Positions 42,467 through 50,310 are shown, counted from the stretch's first letter. The stretch: 64,000 nt of DNA from Streptomyces sp. CB01249 (GCF_001905735.1 NZ_LISW01000001.1:1672411-1736410), one strand, 5' to 3'. Numbers and translations: made by a program. Notes: generated by a model not told the origin, from the sequence alone.

Positions 42467-43153
42467 ATGGATCAGAACTCCGCACTGCCCACCTCGCCCC
42501 GCCGCGTACGAAGAGTCGTCCGCCTGGTCGTGCTCACCGCCCTCGGCGTCGTCGCGGCGGCCTTCGCCCCGTTCGTGCTGCGCATGTTCGTGGTGTCCGT
42601 GCCCATGGTCGTGAACGGTGGCTGGTACGGCTGGTTCTGGACGTTCAACGGAGTGATGCTGGACATGGTGGCCGCGCTGCCGCTGTCCGCGCTGATCGTG
42701 TGGTTCCTGACGCGCAGGCGCAGGGCGGCGGGCGTCGATCCGGCCCGGGCGCGGCGCACCTCGCTGGCCGAGGTCGGCATGGTGCACGGAACGGTGCCGT
42801 GGGTGTGGCTCATCCTGATGCCGGGCGCGAACGCCGGTGAGGTCCCCGGCCGCGTCAGTCTGGTCCCGCTGGTGGACCTGGTCACGATGGGAACGCTCGG
42901 GCTGATCGGCAATCTGCTGGTGTTCGCCGCGCTCGGCTTCTTCGCCCCGATGCGGTACGCCGCGCTGGCGTCGCTGCCGCGGGTGCTGGCGCTCGGGGCG
43001 GGCCTGTCGGTCCTGCTGGAAACCCTTCAGTACGTGTTCCGGCTCGACAGGGTCTCCTCGGTGGACGACGTCCTGGTCAACGCGACCGGTGCCGCTCTGG
43101 CCGCCCTCGCGTCCACCCGGTGGTGGCTGCCGCGCGAGGGGGCCGCGAAGTGA
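42467..43153 (+). CDS. VanZ-like membrane protein
   Basis: A 228-residue protein; ATG 42467 follows GGAGTGGAGGG. Five hydrophobic helices are visible (about 15-45, 62-84, 105-122, 135-165, 172-215). The conserved VanZ core is VPLVDLVTMGTLGLIGNLLVFAALGFFAPM with SVLLETLQYVFRLDRVSSVDDVLVNATGAALA at the end, where E, Q and the final D-x2-N are hallmark residues. VanZ proteins alter sensitivity to lipoglycopeptides or lipid handling in the membrane. It carries the same operator as the adjacent two-component system. Confidence 0.88.
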   Translation: MDQNSALPTSPRRVRRVVRLVVLTALGVVAAAFAPFVLRMFVVSVPMVVNGGWYGWFWTFNGVMLDMVAALPLSALIVWFLTRRRRAAGVDPARARRTSLAEVGMVHGTVPWVWLILMPGANAGEVPGRVSLVPLVDLVTMGTLGLIGNLLVFAALGFFAPMRYAALASLPRVLALGAGLSVLLETLQYVFRLDRVSSVDDVLVNATGAALAALASTRWWLPREGAAK

Positions 43154-43953
43154 CCGGCCGCTCGAATGCGGGACGCGCCCACCGCGCTTCCGCCCGTCGG
43201 CGCCCCCGGGCAGCCGTCACGGTGGCGCTGCTGGTCCTCGCCGCGGCCTGCCTCATCGCGGGCCGAGGACTCTTCGGCACGTCCGGCCCGGCCGCCACAC
43301 CCGCCGTCGTCGCGGGGAAGCCGGAACCCCACCGCACGGACCGCGCCCCCGAGGACCGCACCCCCGAGGCGACCGCCGACGGCTCCACCTCCGTACCGGA
43401 GTCCGGACCCGGCACCTTCACCGTCGCGACCGCCCACGCGCAACGCACCGGCACGGGCCGGCCGTACCGGGTGGAGGTCGAGGACGGCATCGGCGTCAAC
43501 CCGGACGAGGCCGCCGAGCAGACCGCCGCGATCCTCGCCGACGAACGGGGCTGGGCGCACGGGGCCGGTGTCACCTTCCGGCAGGTCGCCGACGACAGCG
43601 CCACGCTGGTCATCCGCATCGCCACCCCGGACACGGCCGACGCCATCTGTGCCACCGGCGGTCTGGACACCGAGGGCGAACTCAACTGCCGGGTGGGGCG
43701 GACGGTGGCCGTCAACCTCAAGCGCTGGCAGCTGGGTTCACCCGAGTTCGCCGGGCCGCCCGAGGAGTACCGGGCGCTGATCATCAACCACGAGGTCGGC
43801 CACTGGCTGGGCTACGACCACCGTGGGTGCCCCGGTCCCGGGCGGCCGGCCCCGGTGATGATGCAGCAGATCAAGGGCCTGCACGGCTGCGTCTCCAACG
43901 CCTGGCCGTATGCGGCGGACGGTAGCTTCATCGATGGTCCCAAGGTGCCCTGA
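43150..43953 (+). CDS. DUF3152 extracytoplasmic zinc metalloprotease-like protein
   Basis: A 267-residue protein starting at GTG 43150, overlapping the VanZ stop (GTGA) behind GAGGGGG. An N-terminal membrane anchor or signal (about 22-42) is followed by a Pro/Thr-rich linker and the DUF3152 domain. The zinc site is INHEVGHWLGYDH (HExxHxxGxxH, near residue 220), so a metallopeptidase activity is likely outside the membrane. Coupling with VanZ places it under the same envelope-stress control. Confidence 0.88.
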   Translation: MTGRSNAGRAHRASARRRPRAAVTVALLVLAAACLIAGRGLFGTSGPAATPAVVAGKPEPHRTDRAPEDRTPEATADGSTSVPESGPGTFTVATAHAQRTGTGRPYRVEVEDGIGVNPDEAAEQTAAILADERGWAHGAGVTFRQVADDSATLVIRIATPDTADAICATGGLDTEGELNCRVGRTVAVNLKRWQLGSPEFAGPPEEYRALIINHEVGHWLGYDHRGCPGPGRPAPVMMQQIKGLHGCVSNAWPYAADGSFIDGPKVP

Positions 43954-43965
43954 GCCGACGGGAGT

Positions 43966-44577
43966 TCACGCATAGGCGGCCAGGAAGGCGCGGATGCCGC
44001 CGTCCGCGTAGCGGTCCAGATCGGCGTCGGTGTGCTGGGCGCCGCCGTGGAACATGGCCTGGTTCACCGGGATCCACAGCAGCAGCCCGGAGAAGTGGTG
44101 GGCGGCCAGAAGCGGATCGGGCGTCTTGAGGAGCCCCTGGTCGGTGAGGCGGCGGAAGGTCTCCGCCAGCGTGGCGAGGACCCGCTCGAACCCCTGCTCG
44201 TACCAGGCCGCGCCGAGCTCCGGAAAGGTGTCGGCGTTGGCGATGATCAGACGCCGCAACTGGATCACCTGGGGCCGGGTGAGCCCCGTGAGGAACTGCC
44301 GGGCGAGCCGGGTCAGGTTCTCGCCGAGGGTGTCCGCGTCGGCGGGGATGTCGGCCACCAGGTTGACCAGGGCGTCGATGCGGTCCGTGGTGGCCAGCAC
44401 GATCTCGGCGAACAGCTTCTCCTTGTCCGCGAAGTGCTTGTAGACGGTCTGCTTGGAAACCGCGGCCAGCTTCGCGATGTCGTCCATGCTCGTGCCCGCG
44501 TATCCCTTGTTCAGGAACACCTCGGTCCCGGCGTCCAGGATCGCCTGGTGCTTCTGCGCTGACCGGCTGTCCATCAT
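43966..44577 (-). CDS. TetR-family repressor divergent from an alpha/beta hydrolase
   Basis: A 203-residue TetR regulator. The HTH domain is DAGTEVFLNKGYAGTSMDDIAKLAAVSKQTVYKHFADKEKLF. The C-terminal domain (RLARQFLTGLTRPQVIQLRRLIIANADTFPELG) is of the AefR/TetR_C-like type. Start ATG 44577 follows GGGAG; upstream ATGs are spaced worse. A perfect AGTACTGG-N5-CCAGTACT operator lies 40 bp upstream, shared with the divergent hydrolase. Confidence 0.9.
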   Translation of the reverse strand: MMDSRSAQKHQAILDAGTEVFLNKGYAGTSMDDIAKLAAVSKQTVYKHFADKEKLFAEIVLATTDRIDALVNLVADIPADADTLGENLTRLARQFLTGLTRPQVIQLRRLIIANADTFPELGAAWYEQGFERVLATLAETFRRLTDQGLLKTPDPLLAAHHFSGLLLWIPVNQAMFHGGAQHTDADLDRYADGGIRAFLAAYA

Positions 44578-44616
44578 CGGCTCCCTCTCCATGTCCGCGT
44601 CTGCGTGACAGAAGAG

Positions 44617-44637
44617 TACTGGACTGACCAGTACTCG
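44617..44637. promoter_or_regulatory. TetR operator AGTACTGG-N5-CCAGTACT
   Basis: A perfect 8-bp inverted repeat around ACTGA. A degenerate second copy (AGTACTG...CCAGT) follows at about 44642-44659. Both lie between the divergent TetR and hydrolase genes. Confidence 0.78.
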
Positions 44638-44722
44638 TGTGAGTACTGTACCGTCCAGTTCCAGATCGCGCTCGCTGCGGTCCGGAAACCATGTCAACCA
44701 TGCATCTATGGGGGTATTTCGC

Positions 44723-45541
44723 ATGAGCGGGACTGTGGACAAGGTCGTTTCCGCCGACGGCACGGCCATCGCGTTCGAGAAGCAGGGCAGCGGCCCGGCC
44801 GTGGTGCTCGTCGGCGGCGCCTTGATGACCCGGGGCGCCTCCGCCGAACTCGCCGGGCTCCTGGCCGGCGAGTTCACGGTGATCACGTACGACCGCCGGG
44901 GCCGGGGCGACAGCGGGGACGGCCCCGCGTACGAGGTGCGGCGCGAGATCGAGGACATCGACGCGCTCATCGAGGGCCTGGGCGGTGGTTCCGCGATGCT
45001 CTTCGGGATGTCCTCAGGTGCCGTGCTCGCCCTGGAGGCGACGGCCCGGGGGAGTGCCGTACGGCGTCTCGCGCTCTACGAGCCGCCGTTCATCACGGAC
45101 GGCAGCCGGGCGCCGCTGCCCGCCGATTACGTGGCGCACCTGACGGAGCTGGTCGGCCGCGAGGAGCACGGGGAGGCCGTCGCGTACTTCATGAAGGCGG
45201 CGGTCGGCGTGCCCGGCGAGATGATCGAGGGCATGCGGCAGGCCCCGTTCTGGGCGGACATGGCGGCCGTCGCCCTCACCCTCCCGTACGACGGCCGGGT
45301 GATGGGGGACACCATGTCCGGCCGCCCGCTGCCGGTCGAGCGCTGGGCCTCGGTGACCGTGCCCGTTCTCGTCGGCAGCGGAGACATGGGCGATCCGCAC
45401 ATGCTGACCGGTGCCCGTGAACTCGCGGCGACAGGCGACAACTTCACCCTCCGGGTCTTCCCGGGGGAGGAGCACAACATCCCGGCGCAGACCCTGGCCC
45501 CGGTCCTCGCCGCCTTCTTCGGCGGCGGCCAGGCGAAGTAG
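44723..45541 (+). CDS. Alpha/beta-fold hydrolase
   Basis: A 272-residue hydrolase; ATG 44723 follows GGGGG by about eight bases. The N-terminal strand-turn VVLVGGALMTRG replaces the usual HG oxyanion motif, YDRRGRGDSGDG is the standard second strand, and the nucleophile elbow is FGMSSGAVLAL (Ser near 95). An acidic residue in GSGDMGDP and the His of GEEHNIP complete the triad. The substrate is unknown. It is followed 44 bp later by a DUF4287 protein and divergent from its probable TetR repressor. Confidence 0.88.
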   Translation: MSGTVDKVVSADGTAIAFEKQGSGPAVVLVGGALMTRGASAELAGLLAGEFTVITYDRRGRGDSGDGPAYEVRREIEDIDALIEGLGGGSAMLFGMSSGAVLALEATARGSAVRRLALYEPPFITDGSRAPLPADYVAHLTELVGREEHGEAVAYFMKAAVGVPGEMIEGMRQAPFWADMAAVALTLPYDGRVMGDTMSGRPLPVERWASVTVPVLVGSGDMGDPHMLTGARELAATGDNFTLRVFPGEEHNIPAQTLAPVLAAFFGGGQAK

Positions 45542-45585
45542 TCAGCACGACCGGCCATCACACCCGCACCAGAAGGAGCCACCGC

Positions 45586-45795
45586 ATGAGCGCACCGGCC
45601 AAGGGACCCGCCAGCTACTTCCCCTCCATCGAGAAGAAGTACGGCCGCCCCGTCGAGGAGTGGAAGGACCTGATCCGCACGTCTGACCTGACCAAGCACA
45701 TGGAGCTCGTCGCTTGGCTCAAGACCGCACACGGTCTGGGCCACGGCCACGCCAACGCCCTGGTCGCCCACACGCTGGCGGAACAGGGCAAGTGA
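45586..45795 (+). CDS. DUF4287 domain protein
   Basis: A 69-residue protein matching DUF4287: SYFPSIEKKYGRPVEEWKDLIR, then HMELVAWLKTAHGLGHGHANALVAHTL. AGAAGGAG precedes the ATG. These small helical proteins often accompany DUF5655 or hydrolase genes; their role is unknown. Probably cotranscribed with the hydrolase; a strong hairpin follows within two bases of the stop. Confidence 0.88.
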   Translation: MSAPAKGPASYFPSIEKKYGRPVEEWKDLIRTSDLTKHMELVAWLKTAHGLGHGHANALVAHTLAEQGK

Positions 45796-45796
45796 A

Positions 45797-45839
45797 CGCG
45801 GGCCGCCCGCTCCGGGATCGACGGAGCGGGCGGCCCGCG
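45797..45839. terminator. Bidirectional terminator between convergent genes
   Basis: An 18-bp perfect stem, 45797-45814 with 45822-45839 (CGCGGGCCGCCCGCTCCG and its complement), with a 7-base loop. It separates the DUF4287 gene from the convergent MFS gene ending at 45853. Confidence 0.85.
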
Positions 45840-45852
45840 GTGGGGGAGGCGT

Positions 45853-47124
45853 TCACAACGGGTTCGGCGCGCCGTCCCGGGCGGTCTCCTCGGCCGGGGC
45901 GGCCGCACGCAGAGCCGCTTCGACGCGGCGGTTGTTCGTCATGGACGCGGTGACCGCCGTCATCGTCAGGAGCAGCGCGGCCGCGGTGTAGAGCGGGGTG
46001 CGGATGTCGTACGCGGTCGCCAGCCAGCCGCCGACGAAGGCCCCGACGGGCGCGGCGCACATCGCGAGCATCCGGGAGGTGGACGCGACCCGGCCCATGA
46101 GGTGGCCCGGAACGATCGCCTGCCGGAGCGAGGGCCCGAGCACCATCGTGGCACCCATGGCCGCCCCGCACACGGCCAGCGCCAGCCCGGCCACGTACGC
46201 GTTCGAGGCGGAGGCCAGACCCAGGATCGCCAGGCCCTCGATGGCGGCCGTGCAGGTCAGGGCGGTGCCGGTGCCGAGGCGTCGGCCCAGTCGCGAGGCG
46301 ATGGCCGCACCGAGCAGACCGCCGGTCGCCTCCGCGGTGAGCAGCAGACCGAAGCCGTACGTGCCGATGCCGAGGCGGTCGTGGGCGAAGAGGGCGAGGA
46401 CCGTCTCCACGGCGAGGAAGGCGATGTTCCCGACCGCCGGGCGCAGCGCCAGCCCGAGCAGCAACTGGTTGCGGAAGACGTAGGACGCACCGGCCCGGGC
46501 CTGCTTGAGCAGCGACTCGCGGGCCTCCGGCACGGGCCGGGGCATGGCGGGCAGCGTACGCACGAGAAGTGCCGAGAGCGCGAAGGAGACGGCGTCGGCG
46601 ACGAGCGGAACCGCCCGCCCGAGCGCCAGCAGCGCGCTGCCCGCGGGTGGCCCGGCGAACCCGGACATCGCCGTTTGTGCCCCGCGCAAGCGGGAGTTGG
46701 CGAGCTCCAGCTGTGCGGGGTCGCGGCTGAGCAGGTCCGGCAGATAGGCCGTGGCGGCGGTGTCGAAGAAGAGCCCGCCGAGGCCGAGCAGGAACGCGAC
46801 GGTGGCCAGCAGCGGAATGCTCAGCAGGTCGAGCCCGGCCGCCACCGCCGGTATCGCGAGCAGCACCGCACGCACCGTGTCCGCCACCCACATCGTGCGC
46901 CGACGGTCCCAGCGGTCCACCAGCGCGCCTCCGAGAACCCCGAAGAACAGCCATGGCAGCGTCCCCGAGGCCGTGACGACGGCGAGGGCCATCGGGTCCC
47001 GCGTCAGCGTCAGCGCGATGAGCGGCAGCGCGGCATGGGTGACCCCGTCACCGAGCGAGGAAACCGTCTGGGCGGTCCACAGTCGTCCGAATCCGGTCGG
47101 CAACTTCGTTGTTTGTGACTTCAC
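45853..47124 (-). CDS. MFS exporter (MefA/EntS-like, MFS_3)
   Basis: A 423-residue transporter with about twelve helices. FGRLWTAQTVSSLGDGVTHAALPLIALTLT at the start and GGALVDRWDRRRTMWVADTVRAVLL after helix 2 are diagnostic of the macrolide/enterobactin exporter branch, which exports drugs or siderophores by proton antiport. GTG 47124 overlaps the stop of the ArsR-type gene (GTGA), so the pair is translationally coupled and probably induced by the exported compound. Confidence 0.9.
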   Translation of the reverse strand: MKSQTTKLPTGFGRLWTAQTVSSLGDGVTHAALPLIALTLTRDPMALAVVTASGTLPWLFFGVLGGALVDRWDRRRTMWVADTVRAVLLAIPAVAAGLDLLSIPLLATVAFLLGLGGLFFDTAATAYLPDLLSRDPAQLELANSRLRGAQTAMSGFAGPPAGSALLALGRAVPLVADAVSFALSALLVRTLPAMPRPVPEARESLLKQARAGASYVFRNQLLLGLALRPAVGNIAFLAVETVLALFAHDRLGIGTYGFGLLLTAEATGGLLGAAIASRLGRRLGTGTALTCTAAIEGLAILGLASASNAYVAGLALAVCGAAMGATMVLGPSLRQAIVPGHLMGRVASTSRMLAMCAAPVGAFVGGWLATAYDIRTPLYTAAALLLTMTAVTASMTNNRRVEAALRAAAPAEETARDGAPNPL

Positions 47125-47660
47125 TTGGTCTCCCCCTCGGACTGCTGGACCGGTGCGGGCTGGAACAGTGCGAACACGAGCGAGGTGTCCGGCAGCGACG
47201 GATCGGAGAGCTCCCGGTACTCGTCCGCCAGCGCGTGCAACCGCGCCCCCAGCTCCGCGAACTGCTCGTCGGTGAGCCGCAGATGCGCCATCCGTACATG
47301 CCGTTCGCCGCCCGCCGGTGACGCCTCCAGGTCCGCCACCGCGTGCCGCATCAGCACATCCGGCCCCCCGTCCCCGGGGTCGGGCAGCTCGATCGACCGT
47401 GCGGCCATCGCGTAATACCGCTCCATGACGCCCCGCACCTTGCGCGTCCGCACCACCTTCACCAGGCCGGCCCGCTCCAGGAGCCGCACGTGGTAGCTGG
47501 AACTCCCCTTCGCGAGGCCGACCCGCTCGGCGATCTGTGTGATCGTCGCGGGCTCGAAGCGGAGCACCGCCATGATCCGGTGGCGCGTCAGATTGGAGAC
47601 CGCGCGCAGCTGCTCGTCGGTGGTGACATGAAACGTCTCGGGGACGTCGTCGGTTGGCAT
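47121..47660 (-). CDS. ArsR-type winged-helix regulator of the MFS exporter
   Basis: A 179-residue regulator from ATG 47660, preceded by GGGGG. The winged-helix domain (HRIMAVLRFEPATITQIAERVGLAKGSSSYHVRLLERAGLVKVVRTRKVRGVMERYYAM) is ArsR-like, without the metal-binding cysteines, and the C-terminal half is helical. It is the first gene of the exporter operon. A 12-bp inverted repeat overlaps its ribosome binding site, consistent with autorepression. Confidence 0.88.
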   Translation of the reverse strand: MPTDDVPETFHVTTDEQLRAVSNLTRHRIMAVLRFEPATITQIAERVGLAKGSSSYHVRLLERAGLVKVVRTRKVRGVMERYYAMAARSIELPDPGDGGPDVLMRHAVADLEASPAGGERHVRMAHLRLTDEQFAELGARLHALADEYRELSDPSLPDTSLVFALFQPAPVQQSEGETK

Positions 47661-47663
47661 GCC

Positions 47664-47693
47664 CCCAATGGTCAACGTTTCTTGACCATTGGG
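47664..47693. promoter_or_regulatory. ArsR operator: 12-bp perfect inverted repeat
   Basis: CCCAATGGTCAA (47664-47675) and TTGACCATTGGG (47682-47693) flank CGTTTC, directly before ATG 47660. It covers the GGGGG ribosome binding site; occupancy would shut off both regulator and exporter. Confidence 0.8.
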
Positions 47694-47722
47694 CAAGGGG
47701 TTTTCGCGAAGTGGCACCAAAA

Positions 47723-47759
47723 AGGCCCCGGGCGGCGAAGTTCGCACGCTCCGGGGCCT
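47723..47759 (-). terminator. Rho-independent terminator with T-tract after the XRE gene
   Basis: AGGCCCCGG (47723-47731) pairs with CCGGGGCCT (47751-47759). On the minus strand the stem is followed directly by TTTTT (47718-47722), a classic intrinsic terminator. It starts 12 bases after the stop at 47771. Confidence 0.8.
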
Positions 47760-47770
47760 GTTGAAGGGGG

Positions 47771-47992
47771 CTACTCGCCCGCCGCGTCCTCCGGCTCCCA
47801 GCGCAGCAGGTCGCCCGGCTGGCAGTCGAGCACCTCGCAGAGGGCGGCGAGCGTCGTGAAGCGCACCGCCTTGGCGCGGCCGTTCTTGAGCACCGCCAGA
47901 TTGGCGGGCGTGATCCCCACGCGCTCCGCCAGCTCGCCCACGGACATCTTCCGCCTCGCCAGCATCACGTCGATGTCGACGGTGATCGCCAT
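47771..47992 (-). CDS. XRE-family small transcriptional regulator (YozG-like)
   Basis: A 73-residue Cro/C1-type HTH protein: DIDVMLARRKMSVGELAERVGITPANLAVLKNGRAKAVRFTTLAALCEVLDCQPGDLL. It consists of little more than the DNA-binding fold, as in YozG/YvaO-type regulators that pair with DUF2975 membrane proteins. Its ATG overlaps the stop of the DUF2975 gene (TGATG). The twin operators at 48471-48510 are its likely site. Confidence 0.9.
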   Translation of the reverse strand: MAITVDIDVMLARRKMSVGELAERVGITPANLAVLKNGRAKAVRFTTLAALCEVLDCQPGDLLRWEPEDAAGE

Positions 47993-48462
47993 CAGATCAC
48001 CTCGCTCAACTCGGCCTGCATCCGCGCGGCCTGGGCGAGCAGCGCCCGCAGGACGAGCACGATGAGCGCGACCCCCAGAATGCCCACGCCCACCCCGGCC
48101 ATGATGACGGTGACCCCCGGGTCGTCCCGCTGACCCGGAGCGTTCACGCCCGTGACCACGAACCACACGAGGGCGGCCGAGGTGATCGCGCCGATGACGC
48201 CGTCCACGTAACGGAAGGCGGCGGGCGAGAACACCGTGCCGCGTCGCGCCATCGCCACGAGTCGCCACACGCAGACGGCGACGACCTGGACCGACACCAT
48301 CCCCAGGATCGTGAGCACCCGCAACGGCGTCAGCGGCATCGACCCGTCCTCCGGATCGTTCCCGCTGATCAGTGCCCACGCCATGCCCGCCTGTACGAAC
48401 AGGGTGCCGGCGCACACCACTACGAGCATGGTGCGCAGAGCGCCCACGGTCAGTCGTCCCAT
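47992..48462 (-). CDS. DUF2975 membrane protein
   Basis: A 156-residue protein with four membrane helices (about 10-32, 47-68, 85-105 and 118-142). The second loop, MARRGTVFSPAAFRYVDGVIGAI, is the DUF2975 signature. It is always linked to a small XRE regulator; the membrane protein may sense envelope or energy state and sequester the regulator, but this has not been shown for most members. The two genes share one transcript and a doubled operator. Confidence 0.88.
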   Translation of the reverse strand: MGRLTVGALRTMLVVVCAGTLFVQAGMAWALISGNDPEDGSMPLTPLRVLTILGMVSVQVVAVCVWRLVAMARRGTVFSPAAFRYVDGVIGAITSAALVWFVVTGVNAPGQRDDPGVTVIMAGVGVGILGVALIVLVLRALLAQAARMQAELSEVI

Positions 48463-48470
48463 GATTCACC

Positions 48471-48510
48471 TTCCATCGATCAACGATGGAAAGCTATCGA
48501 AAAACGATAG
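48471..48510. promoter_or_regulatory. Twin XRE operators, 21 bp apart
   Basis: TTCCATCG-ATCAA-CGATGGAA (48471-48491) and CTATCG-AAAAA-CGATAG (48494-48510) share the ATCG-N5-CGAT core. Their centres at 48481 and 48502 are 21 bp apart, two helical turns, so two dimers would bind the same face. They lie right upstream of the DUF2975-XRE operon. Confidence 0.78.
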
Positions 48511-48561
48511 GTTGGGCAAGGTGTGGGTGCGCTCCTGCCCAAGGTGTGGATGTGCGCCTGC

Positions 48562-49395
48562 TCAGCGGAAGGCGTCGGCGTGTTCCGCGGCCCATTGCCG
48601 GAACGGCCTGGCCGGTCTGCCGGTGAGGTGCCGGACGGTGTCGCGTACGGCGAGGAGTTCGTCGTTGACGTCGCCGCCCGTGACGTCGAGGACCGCGTCC
48701 GCCGCCTCGGCCCCGAAGACCTCGGCCATCCGTGCCCGGGCCTCCTGGCGGCCGATTCCAGCGAAGGGCACCTCGCGCCCGACGGCGGTTCCGATCGCCG
48801 CCACCTGCTGCCGGGCCGACACCGGCTCCGGGCCGGTCAGGGCGTAGGTGCGGCCCCGGTGGACGGGCTCGGTGAGCGCCACCCGCGCCACCGACGCGAT
48901 GTCCCCGGGGTGGATCGTGGGCAGCCCGGTGTCCGCGAACGGTGCGCGGACCGTTTCGCCGGAGCGGATGGACGCCGTCCACATCAGGGCGTTCGACGCG
49001 AACTGGGTCGGCCGCAGCACCGTCCAGTCCATGCCGCTGTCCTTGAGCAGCCGCTCGACCGCCTGATTCTCAGCGGCGGGGCCCAGGTGCGGGTGGGTCA
49101 GGACGGTGATGGACGACACCAGCACCACATGCTCGACGCCCGCCCGCCGCGCCGCCGCGATGATCTCCGCGTCCGGCCCCACACGGGACGGCAGGAACAG
49201 CGACCGCGCCCCGGCCAGGGCGGGCTCCAGGGACTCCGGCACCGTGAGGTCGCCCTCGACGGCCTCGACCCCGGCGGGGAACGCCGCACGCGAGATGTCG
49301 CGGGTCAGTGCTCTCAGGGGGCCCGCCCCCTGGGCGTACAACTCCCTCAGTAAGGCGCTTCCGATGTTTCCGGTGGCTCCGGTCACGAGGATCAT
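48562..49395 (-). CDS. NmrA-like NAD(P)-binding reductase under a SoxR-type promoter
   Basis: A 277-residue atypical short-chain dehydrogenase. The dinucleotide motif is ILVTGATGNIGSALLREL, followed by AVEGDLTVPESLEPAL and a VVLVSSI strand; the catalytic YxxxK of classical SDRs is missing. The blocks DWTVLRPTQFASNAL and IHPGDIASVARVAL fit the NmrA/QOR2-like branch. I recall one such gene (SCO1178) in the SoxR regulon of S. coelicolor. The promoter at 49434-49464 has the expected 19-bp spacer and dyad, so induction by redox-active compounds is likely. Confidence 0.88.
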   Translation of the reverse strand: MILVTGATGNIGSALLRELYAQGAGPLRALTRDISRAAFPAGVEAVEGDLTVPESLEPALAGARSLFLPSRVGPDAEIIAAARRAGVEHVVLVSSITVLTHPHLGPAAENQAVERLLKDSGMDWTVLRPTQFASNALMWTASIRSGETVRAPFADTGLPTIHPGDIASVARVALTEPVHRGRTYALTGPEPVSARQQVAAIGTAVGREVPFAGIGRQEARARMAEVFGAEAADAVLDVTGGDVNDELLAVRDTVRHLTGRPARPFRQWAAEHADAFR

Positions 49396-49433
49396 GGCGT
49401 GTGCTCCCGTCGTCAGGCGATGGACTCGGGAAC

Positions 49434-49464
49434 ACGCTAGAAACTCAAGCGCGCTTCAGGTCAA
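49434..49464 (-). promoter_or_regulatory. SoxR-type promoter (19-bp spacer with CTGAAGCG/CGCTTGAG dyad)
   Basis: On the minus strand: -35 TTGACC (49459-49464), 19-bp spacer, -10 TAGCGT (49434-49439). The spacer contains the dyad CTGAAGCG-CGCTTGAG (49444-49459, one mismatch), matching the CCTCAAGC-GCTTGAGG box of SoxR. Long spacers with a central dyad are the mark of MerR/SoxR activators. Confidence 0.75.
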
Positions 49465-49490
49465 GGAGGCGTCGTGCGCCCCCCTGCCGG

Positions 49491-49883
49491 TCAGCAGGCG
49501 GCGGCTTCCTCGACCGTGGCCCGTACGTACAGGACCGCGTCGAGGCCCGTGATCCGCAGCAGGCGCTGGAGGTGGGGCCGGGGCCCTGCCACGCGCAGGG
49601 CGGCCGCCCGGTGGGTGAGGATCAGCAGGTTCAGGAGCGACGAATCCGCGAAGGTGATCCCCGACGCGTCCAGAACCACCTTCGGCTGTGTCCAGACTGC
49701 CGTGGTCAGCGCCTCTTCGAGTCGCGCGATCGACTGCGCGTCGCAGGAGCCATGAGCCGCGACGACCCGGACGCCGTGCCGCGTGTACTGCGTCACCACA
49801 GCCTGCGGCGGGCCCGCCGAGGGTGCAGTGCTTGCGCCGACGCCGCTGATGCGCGCTGCCGGGACGGCTTCGCCGTACGACAC
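49491..49883 (-). CDS. STAS-domain anti-sigma factor antagonist
   Basis: A 130-residue RsbV-like protein; GTG 49883 follows AGGAGG by six bases. An N-terminal Ala/Ser-rich tail of 30 residues precedes the STAS fold. The phosphorylation site is FADSSLLNLLIL, with the conserved Asp-Ser. It should bind an anti-sigma ATPase when dephosphorylated. It is the left border of the partner-switching locus and divergent from the winged-helix gene. Confidence 0.88.
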   Translation of the reverse strand: MSYGEAVPAARISGVGASTAPSAGPPQAVVTQYTRHGVRVVAAHGSCDAQSIARLEEALTTAVWTQPKVVLDASGITFADSSLLNLLILTHRAAALRVAGPRPHLQRLLRITGLDAVLYVRATVEEAAAC

Positions 49884-49941
49884 CCCGAGCCTCCTGTGAC
49901 TCTCACCATGTCAATGAATACACGAAAAGTATGTCATGTAG

Positions 49942-49971
49942 TTGAGGTCGGGCAAGGGCCCGCGCTTAGAT
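49942..49971 (+). promoter_or_regulatory. Promoter of the winged-helix gene (leaderless type)
   Basis: -35 TTGAGG (49942-49947), 18-bp spacer, -10 TTAGAT (49966-49971), ending six bases before ATG 49978. A start site at the normal distance falls on the ATG itself. Confidence 0.55.
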
Positions 49972-49977
49972 GGAGGC

Positions 49978-50310
49978 ATGTCTGGAGTACCCGAATCCCA
50001 TGCCGGATGGACGTTCATCACCAATCACGCGCGCGTACTGGCGACCATCGCCGAGGACTCGACCGTCCGGATCCGTGACATCGCCGCACGCTGCCGGCTC
50101 ACGGAGCGTGCGGTCCAGCGGATCATCGCCGACCTCGAACACGACGGATACCTCTCCCATACGCGAGAAGGCCGGGCGAACACGTACCGCATCGAACCGG
50201 ACAAGGTGCTGCGCCACCCCGCGGAGGCCGGTCTGTCCGTGGCCTCGCTGCTCACCCTGCTCGTGCAGGACGAGACGGAGCGTGGTCGAGAACCCGTGAA
50301 GACGGCGTGA
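49978..50310 (+). CDS. Winged-helix (MarR/IclR-like) DNA-binding protein
   Basis: A 110-residue protein that is essentially one winged helix: ARVLATIAEDSTVRIRDIAARCRLTERAVQRIIADLEHDGYLSHTREGRANTYRIEPDKVLRHP. A short amphipathic C-terminal helix (VASLLTLLVQDETERGRE) may dimerise it. A widespread Streptomyces type with unknown targets. It lies 170 bp upstream of the SpoIIE phosphatase gene, so it may regulate the partner-switching genes. Confidence 0.85.
   Translation: MSGVPESHAGWTFITNHARVLATIAEDSTVRIRDIAARCRLTERAVQRIIADLEHDGYLSHTREGRANTYRIEPDKVLRHPAEAGLSVASLLTLLVQDETERGREPVKTA

Noticed and set aside
42467..43153. A vancomycin-resistance (vanHAX) island around the VanZ-like gene
   Set aside because: No D-Ala-D-Lac ligase, lactate dehydrogenase or VanX dipeptidase is present; VanZ-like proteins are common on their own.
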